DNA from: an uncultured Deferribacteres bacterium
GTDB taxonomy: Bacteria > Zhuqueibacterota > JdFR-76 > DREG01
NCBI GenBank assembly: GCA_913009825.1
Contig: CAJVYQ010000029.1
Coordinates: forward strand, 1 to 62,740
Direction: 5' to 3'
Length of the DNA stretch: 62,740 bases
How positions within the stretch are numbered: position 1 is the first letter of the stretch; each line of letters begins with the position of its first letter. The position numbers and the translations under genes were made by a program. Shown here one piece after another: positions 8,476-14,628 of the stretch. The notes beneath the pieces are model-generated. The model searched no databases and was not told the origin of the DNA. It saw only the letters and a program-made list of their open reading frames with translations.

Positions 8476-8504
8476 TTGACAAATAAGAATTATTCCTATA
8501 TAAT
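8476..8504 (+). promoter_or_regulatory. Sigma-70-type promoter of perR-like gene with internal inverted repeat
   Basis: TTGACA at 8476-8481, a 17-bp spacer and TATAAT at 8499-8504 make a consensus promoter. The spacer holds AATAA-GAA-TTATT (8482-8494), an inverted repeat resembling a Fur/PerR box, so autoregulation is plausible. The expected start point, about 7 bp after the -10 box, coincides with the ATG at 8511. Confidence 0.78.
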
Positions 8505-8510
8505 ATAAAT

Positions 8511-8960
8511 ATGGAAATAACTAACGACAACAATCCCGACTTCTTCAGAACGCAATGCATAGTACACAATCTGAAAATTACACCGCAGCGAATTCTGATT
8601 TATAACGAGCTAACCGGCGCGAAAAATCACCCGACCGTGGATAATATTTACCGGTCTCTCCATGAAAAATACCCCAATATTTCCTTTGATACGGTTAACC
8701 GCACTCTGCTTACATTTTACGACATCGGACTGGTGGATATCATCGAAAGCCCCGGTTCCCAACGGCGTTTTGATCCCAACAAGGAAAACCACCATCATCT
8801 GCATTGCATAAAATGCGGCAAAATTATCGATTTTACCAGTAGTGAGTTAGACGCTCTTTCCATTCCATTGGAAGTCGGAAAACATTTTAAGGTTTTACAA
8901 AAGAGAGTTGTCATCAACGGTATCTGTGAAGATTGTCAAAAAAAGACGGCCGGTTTGTAA
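8511..8960 (+). CDS. perR: Fur-family metalloregulator, PerR-like
   Basis: A 149-residue Fur-family repressor. Winged-helix DNA-binding domain about 18-85 (LKITPQRILIYNEL, FDTVNRTLLTF). Dimerisation and metal domain about 86-149 with RFDPNKENHHHLHC, KCGKIIDF and a second CxxC at 139-142. Cys99, Cys102, Cys139 and Cys142 form the structural zinc site. Asp88 and the His cluster at 94-98 fit the regulatory site, and the RFD context resembles PerR more than Fur. It probably controls peroxide or iron stress genes, including the bacterioferritin 114 bp downstream. There is no Shine-Dalgarno sequence, and the predicted transcript begins at the ATG, so it may be translated leaderless. PerR versus Fur is not settled by sequence alone. 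Confidence 0.85.
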   Translation: MEITNDNNPDFFRTQCIVHNLKITPQRILIYNELTGAKNHPTVDNIYRSLHEKYPNISFDTVNRTLLTFYDIGLVDIIESPGSQRRFDPNKENHHHLHCIKCGKIIDFTSSELDALSIPLEVGKHFKVLQKRVVINGICEDCQKKTAGL

Positions 8961-9074
8961 CTTGAACTATTCATAAAAATGGCCGCCAAGACATTAAGAG
9001 ATCGCCTGATGGTAAACAAACCGGGAGAGTCCGTTGTTTTACGGCCTCTTCCATTTAAAAACAGGAGGATTCAG

Positions 9075-9569
9075 ATGCACGAAAAAAGTATCGAACTGCT
9101 TAACAAAGCGATTGCCGATGAAATGTCGGCGGTACATCAGTACATGTATTTTCATTTTCACTGTGACGACCAGGGCTTCGATCTGTTGGCCGGATTGTTC
9201 AAAAGAACAGCCATCGAAGAGATGCTGCATGTGGAACGACTGGCCGAGCGAATTCTGTTTCTGAAAGGCGAAGTGGAAATGACCGCCTCCGCAGAAGTGA
9301 GCAAAATCCACCTGGTGGACGAGATGCTCAAAACGGCTCGGACAATGGAAGAAAACAGCGCGCGGGATTACAATCTCTGGGCTAACAAATGTTCTGCAAA
9401 TGCGGATTCGGTTTCCAAAAAACTGTTTGAGGATCTGGTGGTCGATGAAGAGCGGCATTATGATCAGTACGACACCGAGCTGGACAACCTGAAAAATTTC
9501 GGTGAAAAATACCTGGCGCTGCAATCTATCGAACGAAGCAAAAATCTGGCTGCGGGAGTGCAGCAATAA
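9075..9569 (+). CDS. bfr: Bacterioferritin
   Basis: A 164-residue four-helix-bundle iron-storage protein. The ferroxidase ligands of E. coli Bfr are conserved: Glu16, Glu49 and His52 in IEEMLHVERLAERILFLKG, a Glu in the third helix (TMEENSARDYN) and the Glu/His pair in VVDEERHYDQ. Met50 aligns with the haem-ligating Met52 of Bfr, so a haem-binding bacterioferritin is more likely than a plain ferritin. The open frame extends back to 8979, but AGGAGG at 9063-9068 and the family N-terminus fix the start at 9075. It follows the PerR-like gene on the same strand and ends at a hairpin terminator, so co-regulation by that repressor is likely. Confidence 0.9.
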   Translation: MHEKSIELLNKAIADEMSAVHQYMYFHFHCDDQGFDLLAGLFKRTAIEEMLHVERLAERILFLKGEVEMTASAEVSKIHLVDEMLKTARTMEENSARDYNLWANKCSANADSVSKKLFEDLVVDEERHYDQYDTELDNLKNFGEKYLALQSIERSKNLAAGVQQ

Positions 9570-9575
9570 AAACAA

Positions 9576-9607
9576 AACCTGCCGGGTTTTAAAAACCCGG
9601 CAGGTTT
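9576..9607. terminator. Hairpin terminator / AACCTGCC repeat
   Basis: AACCTGCCGGGTTTT and AAAACCCGGCAGGTTT form an almost perfect 32-bp palindrome 6 bp after the bacterioferritin stop and before the convergent ATPase gene. It probably terminates transcription and belongs to the dispersed hairpin family. Confidence 0.65.
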
Positions 9608-9659
9608 CCATTCTTCCGGAATGTTTTTCGCTTTGATATGCATAAATCAGAAATGCAAT

Positions 9660-10919
9660 TTAAAAAGGAGCATCTTGTTCCCGACCGGTTTGCCAGAGCA
9701 CATTGACGGGAACGGCAAATAAATTCTTCCCAAAAGGAATCATTTGGGAACCTGTGTAAAGCACAATACCCCGAAGAAAGTTTTTTCCTGTCACCTTGGC
9801 CATCTCATCCAACCCCTTAAAATCTTGCGAAGTGACAGTGTCGGTCATTTTAACTTCGATGCCGACAATATATCCGCTCCGATTTTCCAGAACAAAATCG
9901 ACTTCTCTCCCGGCTGTTGACCGGTAGAAATATACTTGCGGCAACACATTGCTCCAGCTCGCCTGTTTGGATAATTCCTGCATCACGAAACTTTCCAACA
10001 ATTGTCCTGCAATCTGAGGCTCCGACGATAGTTGCTCCATATTGATACCCAGCAAATAAGCAAGCAAACCACTATCGTTAAGATAAATTTTCGGCATTTT
10101 TATCAATCGCTTTCCCACATTACGGAACCATGCCGGTAACCTTCGCACCAGAAAAGTTGCTGCCAAAATTGCAAGATAACGTTTTAAAGTCATCATGACC
10201 ATACCCATATTCCGGGACAAATTACTCATATTCAGCAGGGAACCGCTTCTGGAAGCAAGCAAAGAGAGTAAGCGGGGAAATTCGTGCACGCCTTCGATCC
10301 TTGAGATGTCTTTGACATCCCTTTGCAAAATAGTTGTCAAATAGCTGTTAAACCAGGCATTGCGTCTTCTTTCCACAGATATTTTTTGAATCTCAGGATA
10401 TCCTCCCCAAAATATTTTTTTAAGCAGCATATCCCTGGAAGTGTCATCAAACCTTATTTTTTCTAATTCCTGATTAAAAACGCAATCGATAAAGTTTCCT
10501 TTTATTGCATTCAATTCGTCACAGGAAAATGGCCAAAGTGAAATAATTTCCATTCTCCCCGCCAGAGATTCCGACAACCGGGGGAGCATAAAAACATTTG
10601 CTGAACCTGTTAACAAAAATTGACCGGGAATCCGATTATTATCCACAATTATTTTAATTGCCGGAAATAATTGAACTGCCCGCTGAACTTCATCGATGAT
10701 AACCGGTTTTTTTATGTTTGATAAAAAAGCGACAGGATCTTTTAGGACAGCATTGAGAACCGTAAAATCATCTAAAGTAAAATATTCATAATTACGCCAT
10801 ACTGCAAGTTTCCGGGCAAGCGTACTTTTACCTGTTTGACGGGCGCCGTTCAACAGTACTACCGGTGATGTGGAAAGTGCGTCAAGAATTTCTGCAGCGA
10901 TATTTCTTTTAATATACAT
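9660..10919 (-). CDS. AAA-type ATPase of the DUF4143 family
   Basis: A 419-residue ATPase. N-terminal P-loop domain about 1-190 with Walker A GARQTGKST (about 25-33), Walker B-like KPVIIDEVQ (about 71-79) and a sensor LLTGSAN. The C-terminal DUF4143 domain (about 200-370) has the usual restriction-endonuclease-like signature (LLESFVMQEL, then REVDFVLENRSG and GIEVKMT). These proteins are common and mobile; the biological role is mostly unknown and toxin or defence links have been suggested. It is transcribed towards bacterioferritin. Two near-identical 19-bp palindromes stand just before the ATG, so it is probably repressed by a dimeric regulator. The family is certain, the function unknown. 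Confidence 0.9.
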   Translation of the reverse strand: MYIKRNIAAEILDALSTSPVVLLNGARQTGKSTLARKLAVWRNYEYFTLDDFTVLNAVLKDPVAFLSNIKKPVIIDEVQRAVQLFPAIKIIVDNNRIPGQFLLTGSANVFMLPRLSESLAGRMEIISLWPFSCDELNAIKGNFIDCVFNQELEKIRFDDTSRDMLLKKIFWGGYPEIQKISVERRRNAWFNSYLTTILQRDVKDISRIEGVHEFPRLLSLLASRSGSLLNMSNLSRNMGMVMMTLKRYLAILAATFLVRRLPAWFRNVGKRLIKMPKIYLNDSGLLAYLLGINMEQLSSEPQIAGQLLESFVMQELSKQASWSNVLPQVYFYRSTAGREVDFVLENRSGYIVGIEVKMTDTVTSQDFKGLDEMAKVTGKNFLRGIVLYTGSQMIPFGKNLFAVPVNVLWQTGREQDAPF

Positions 10920-10925
10920 GGAAAA

Positions 10926-10966
10926 TTTAACAGTTATTGTTAAAATATTTAACAGTTACTGTTAAT
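10926..10966 (-). promoter_or_regulatory. Tandem palindromic operators
   Basis: TTTAACAGTTATTGTTAAA (10926-10944) and TTTAACAGTTACTGTTAAT (10948-10966) are near-identical inverted repeats centred 22 bp apart, i.e. about two helical turns. They lie 7 bp upstream of the DUF4143 gene's ATG. This layout fits cooperative binding of a dimeric repressor over the promoter or start region. Confidence 0.65.
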
Positions 10967-11017
10967 ATATCCGAAATGTTTTAACAATCAAGTTTTTTTT
11001 GAAAACCGCTAAATTGC

Positions 11018-11383
11018 TAATTTGTGTCTGTCCGAAAACCGGCAAAACTTGTCATTCCGAGCGCCTGTCCCGATGGTTTTTATCGGGATGAAGTCGAGGA
11101 ATCTGTATGCTATTATAACTTAACAGGTTAAACAGATTTCTCCGTACCTGATCACAGGAGGTGAATAACCTAAAAAAACCGTTAAAACGGTTTTAAAATA
11201 TTTTTTATCTGCCAGCCCACGACTTAAGTAGGGGCGAAAGGCCTTTCGCCCCTACTAAAACAGTAGAAATTGGAATAACCGCTTCAGCGGTTTAAAAAAG
11301 CTGCATATTTACTCCGTGATCGGTTGCATTTCTCCCTTCAGTCGATATAACAAAAACGGCTATTTTCGGACAGACACTAATTA
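11018..11383. mobile_element. MITE-like element, family 1 (copy b, inverted)
   Basis: 366 bp bounded by TGTGTCTGTCCGAAAA and TTTTCGGACAGACACT. It is the reverse complement of copy a (5123-5497) over most of its length, except that the GCCCACGACTTAAGTCGTGGGC hairpin of copy a is enlarged by a second palindrome (GTAGGGGCGAAAGGCC and its complement). It has no coding content. Confidence 0.75.
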
Positions 11384-11402
11384 CATGTATGGTCAAATTT
11401 TA

Positions 11403-11434
11403 AACCTGCCAGGTTTTGAAAACCTGGCAGGTTT
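11403..11434. terminator. AACCTGCC hairpin after metallopeptidase gene
   Basis: AACCTGCCAGGTTTT and AAAACCTGGCAGGTTT form a perfect palindrome 5 bp past the stop of the minus-strand peptidase gene. It is another member of the dispersed hairpin family and a likely terminator. Confidence 0.6.
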
Positions 11435-11439
11435 CTCAC

Positions 11440-12285
11440 TTATTTTGAATCATTCAGCACAAATTCCCGCCAGTTACGCAGAAATTTTTTTTCGGTTGTG
11501 CCAAGAAATTTTAAAATACCCGGTTCGGTGGTTTGTACCAACAATTTTTTTATTACATCACGGCCATAAGTTTTGTCGATAAATTTTACCAACGTCCCGG
11601 AAACGCCATAACGATATTTTCCGGACCAGGCATTTTCCAACTTGGTTGGCGCTTTTCCGCTCAAAACTGCTTCCCTGGGGTCTGCCAGATACGCTCCTTC
11701 GAGCTGACCGGAAACATAGACCGCCAGCCCTTCCACAAACCAGCCGATCGGTTCCAAATCATCCAGATTGTGAAGCGGATTCACCTGGGCATGGAAAATG
11801 TGCACCATTTCATGGGCAATCAAGCGCTGAATATGCTGCCGGTCATCCGGGTCGTGCTCGCAGGCTTCTTTTCTCCAAACCCGTGGAGAGAGCAATGTCA
11901 ATCCTGTGGATGAACCGCTGCCCACCATCCAGCAAGCAGCTTCAAAGTCAGGTAATTTCCATGCTTTTCGCCAGAAAGCCGACAAAGAAACCCGGTTGGG
12001 GAAAATATGCACAACGAATGTTTCAGGAAAAGATTTGCCGAAAAACGATTCGATTATATTCCGGCTTTTTTCAACATAATCGACAATTCCGGGCACAATG
12101 CTTTCGTCTGCTAATTGATACAACAGCGTCGTATTGCCATGAATTTGCACAAGCCACTTCACAGAACCGGGGAGTGTTTTCTGTCGCGGTTCAGAATGAA
12201 TTTTTGCAGACACTCCCGTAAAACAGAAAAATAAAAAAATACCGGCTAAAACGGAAAAATATTTAAGCTTCACTTTGGGGCTCAT
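11440..12285 (-). CDS. Secreted peptidase MA-like zinc metallopeptidase
   Basis: A 281-residue protein with an N-terminal signal or anchor segment (about 8-28) and a gluzincin active site: AHEMVHIFHAQ (HExxH, about residue 168) followed about 25 residues later by VEGLAVYVSG, whose Glu would be the third zinc ligand. This is the pattern of the peptidase MA family. It probably acts in the periplasm or at the surface; its substrate is unknown. It overlaps the zinc-ribbon gene by 23 bp and is the last gene of an operon led by an ECF sigma factor, so it may be an effector or processing enzyme of that stress pathway. A hairpin terminator follows directly. Confidence 0.78.
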   Translation of the reverse strand: MSPKVKLKYFSVLAGIFLFFCFTGVSAKIHSEPRQKTLPGSVKWLVQIHGNTTLLYQLADESIVPGIVDYVEKSRNIIESFFGKSFPETFVVHIFPNRVSLSAFWRKAWKLPDFEAACWMVGSGSSTGLTLLSPRVWRKEACEHDPDDRQHIQRLIAHEMVHIFHAQVNPLHNLDDLEPIGWFVEGLAVYVSGQLEGAYLADPREAVLSGKAPTKLENAWSGKYRYGVSGTLVKFIDKTYGRDVIKKLLVQTTEPGILKFLGTTEKKFLRNWREFVLNDSK

Positions 12286-13339
12286 CCTCTGTTTCCATCT
12301 TTTTACTTTCCTTTAACTCCGCCCGGCAATTGGGGCAAAACTGCCAATCCGGTTTGATAGGATACTGACACTGCGGGCAAAACGTGCGGGACAGATCAAA
12401 ACCGCAGTGGGGACAAAAAGCTTTTGTGCCGTTCAGTTCATTTTCACATTGCGGGCAGTAGAAGGCTTTGTAGGTCGAAGGTCTGGTGATCAGATAAATG
12501 GTTAAGCCAAAAAACAGGGAAATCATGGTCAAAAACGCCCAGAGACCGGGACTTTTCACGTCACGCTGCTGCGCATCGATATAGACCCAGGTGGGCAGCA
12601 AAAACCAGAGGAACAAACCGGAAAAAAATACAATAACGCCAAAAATTGGATCCAACGTGGAAAAAAGATCACTCCGCTGAATCTTCCGTTTATTATAATA
12701 CAGTTTATGATTCCCGGCATCATCGATTTTCAAATACAGGTTGCCGATCAATGCGCCCGTTTGGTTCGTAACCGGAGTTGAAAGGACAAAACGAAACGGA
12801 CGGGAATAATAATATCCGGTTTCCTGATCGTCATAAAAACGCCACTTAAAATTTTGATTGTTATAGGTTGACCGTGATTCAAACTCGGAAAAATTAATTT
12901 TATTAAACTGATGGATCAAATGTGCCAGAAAATCATTTCTGTCGAAATAATAACCGTCATTTCCGATTACATCCGCATATCTGTCAAAAGCTTTATTCAA
13001 TTTGGCAAAGGGGGCGGCAGGACATCCGAACACAAACTCATTTTTTTCGTCCATCATCCAAAAATAAAGCTTAACCTGCTGCGCATCGAGTAAAACCCTC
13101 GACTGAAGTTTTCCCACAATTTTCTGATCAACCGGTAAAGAAGTGATTTCGCCGGCCGTGCGCATCAAAAACTGCTGATATGCGCCGGTTAACTCTTCAA
13201 TATGCGCTTTCATTTCAGCCTCATGCTGTTTATACCGGTGGGTGCGATAGGGAACCTGGGCAGACAAAACAAGCACAGAAATCACAAAAATAACTACCGC
13301 AGGCACTGTTAGTTTACGGATTAATTTTATCCTTTCCAT
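12263..13339 (-). CDS. Membrane protein with extracytoplasmic domain and double zinc ribbon
   Basis: A 358-residue protein. One membrane segment at about 11-33, an extracytoplasmic domain of about 200 residues, two membrane segments near 237-260 and 275-295, then a C-terminal double zinc ribbon with four CxxC pairs (YCPQCENEL, FCPHCGFDL, FCPQCQYPI, FCPNCRAEL). This topology could sense an envelope signal and pass it to the cytoplasmic zinc ribbons, but that is inference. The open frame extends to 13429 over the anti-sigma gene. GGAGGT directly upstream of the ATG at 13339, one base past the anti-sigma stop, fixes the start. Third gene of the ECF operon. Confidence 0.75.
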   Translation of the reverse strand: MERIKLIRKLTVPAVVIFVISVLVLSAQVPYRTHRYKQHEAEMKAHIEELTGAYQQFLMRTAGEITSLPVDQKIVGKLQSRVLLDAQQVKLYFWMMDEKNEFVFGCPAAPFAKLNKAFDRYADVIGNDGYYFDRNDFLAHLIHQFNKINFSEFESRSTYNNQNFKWRFYDDQETGYYYSRPFRFVLSTPVTNQTGALIGNLYLKIDDAGNHKLYYNKRKIQRSDLFSTLDPIFGVIVFFSGLFLWFLLPTWVYIDAQQRDVKSPGLWAFLTMISLFFGLTIYLITRPSTYKAFYCPQCENELNGTKAFCPHCGFDLSRTFCPQCQYPIKPDWQFCPNCRAELKESKKMETEDEPQSEA

Positions 13340-13340
13340 A

Positions 13341-13862
13341 TTACCTCCATAATAATTTATAAGATTTTCGCAGATATGTTTTATTTTCAGAATCAAACAA
13401 AAGAACCGGAGCAAGGGACAGAGTAACAAAACTGCCGATCAAAAAAAACAGAACCGCTACAAAGCCAAAGCTCCCTAATGTATTTATGATTTGTATTTTT
13501 TCCATCGATTCCCATACGGATAAGCCGGTCAGTTTATTTTGGATAAAATAGAGAATCGCCAGAATGAAAGGGATGGAGAGAGCAATCTGAAAGAAGGGCA
13601 TAACAGAAAAAGTGCGTTTTTTCTGCACGGATTGTTTTGAAGAGACGGCGATATCCTGAAGAATTATGTCACAAATGTTTTTTTCCGGCGCAACAGTCGG
13701 CAATTGATCCAGAATCGCCGAAGTCGCTTTTAAAACCTCCGGATATTCCCGGCATTGAGGACAAGACTGCAAATGTTCTTGGGTCTTTTGCAGTTCGTGC
13801 GCGCTGCCTTCTTTGTAAAAATATTCCAATAATCTGTTTTTATTAGGATGCTGCATAGTCAT
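13341..13862 (-). CDS. Anti-sigma factor with zinc-finger (ZAS-like) domain
   Basis: A 173-residue membrane protein. The N-terminus (about 1-45) has the HLQSCPQC signature of zf-HC2/ZAS anti-sigma domains. Two membrane segments lie at about 88-106 and 130-155. It overlaps the ECF sigma-factor gene by 20 bp, the usual arrangement for a cognate sigma/anti-sigma pair. It should hold the sigma factor at the membrane until a signal releases it. The short C-terminus after the second membrane helix leaves little periplasmic sensor, so sensing may fall to the zinc-ribbon protein encoded next. Confidence 0.85.
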   Translation of the reverse strand: MTMQHPNKNRLLEYFYKEGSAHELQKTQEHLQSCPQCREYPEVLKATSAILDQLPTVAPEKNICDIILQDIAVSSKQSVQKKRTFSVMPFFQIALSIPFILAILYFIQNKLTGLSVWESMEKIQIINTLGSFGFVAVLFFLIGSFVTLSLAPVLLFDSENKTYLRKSYKLLWR

Positions 13863-14469
13863 TTTTCACCTGCATTAAATGTTCTTTTAATAGGCCGACA
13901 GCGCGATGAAATCTGGATTTCAGCGTTCCTACCGGTGTATTTGTAATTTGGGCAATCTCCCGGAATTTTAGTTGCTGAAAATGTTTCAGAATAATAACCT
14001 CCCGTAAAAACGGCTGAAGTTTTAACAACGCCTGCTGAATTTTATCCTCTAATTCCAAGTGTTCCACTTTTTTATCCGGTTGTTCGTGAGTCGGTTGTAC
14101 TAATTTCCTTTCACTGCCGCTTATTTCATTTATATCAAGATAAGTATAGCCATATCGTTTTTTAGACATCTCACTGCGGATAATATTCAGAGCAATTGTG
14201 AACAACCATCCTTTGAAATTTCCTTTCGCGGCATTAAAAGAATGTGCCGCGCACCAAATACGTGTGAAAGTCTCCTGCAACAAATCCTGGCTCAACTCTC
14301 TGTTTCCGATATATCTCAGAATAAAATTATAAATCGAAATTTCATATCTTTGATACAATACTTTAAATGCCTGATGATTTCTTTCAATTACCATCAGCAT
14401 CAAATCCTTATCAGATCTATGCAACATTTTTGAGTTCGGTTTCATCACTATCATACTATACAGGAACAA
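13843..14469 (-). CDS. ECF-type RNA polymerase sigma-70 factor
   Basis: A 208-residue extracytoplasmic-function sigma factor. Region 2 at about 30-95 (FKVLYQRYEISIYNFIL, DLLQETFTRIW, FKGWLFTIALN) and region 4 at about 140-195 (LQPFLREVIILKHFQQL, FREIAQITNTPVGTLKSR). It directs RNA polymerase to the promoters of its regulon, probably including its own operon with the anti-sigma, zinc-ribbon and peptidase genes. The start may be the first Met or one of the internal Met residues at positions 6, 9 or 15; the family domain begins only around residue 20. Confidence 0.9.
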   Translation of the reverse strand: MFLYSMIVMKPNSKMLHRSDKDLMLMVIERNHQAFKVLYQRYEISIYNFILRYIGNRELSQDLLQETFTRIWCAAHSFNAAKGNFKGWLFTIALNIIRSEMSKKRYGYTYLDINEISGSERKLVQPTHEQPDKKVEHLELEDKIQQALLKLQPFLREVIILKHFQQLKFREIAQITNTPVGTLKSRFHRAVGLLKEHLMQVKNDYAAS

Positions 14470-14583
14470 CTGAAAAATGGTTGTTTTGATTGCATCAATT
14501 TAATGGGTAAAAGATAAGAAAGCTTGTTTACTGTGTAAAAAAAAACCGGCCTGCCTGAACAGTTACAGAAAAAAAATAAAAAA

Positions 14584-14606
14584 GCCGGACAAAAAAATGT
14601 CCGGCT
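14584..14606 (-). terminator. Intrinsic terminator of DUF5916 gene
   Basis: On the minus strand AGCCGGACA and TGTCCGGCT form a stem followed by TTTTTTATTTTTTTTCTG. It lies 23 bp past the stop of the DUF5916 gene. Confidence 0.75.
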
Positions 14607-14628
14607 AAAGCACCAGAAAAATCATCTT

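Noticed and set aside
9660-10919. DUF4143 ATPase as a complete toxin-antitoxin or defence system
   Set aside because: No partner gene of suitable size lies next to it; only the operators hint at special control.
11645-12221. Long antisense frames opposite the metallopeptidase, receptors and the 1203-aa gene
   Set aside because: They have no ribosome sites or family features and mirror the codon structure of the real genes on the other strand.
13340-13429. Upstream extension of the zinc-ribbon protein frame
   Set aside because: It lies inside the anti-sigma gene in another frame, and GGAGGT sits directly before the ATG at 13339.
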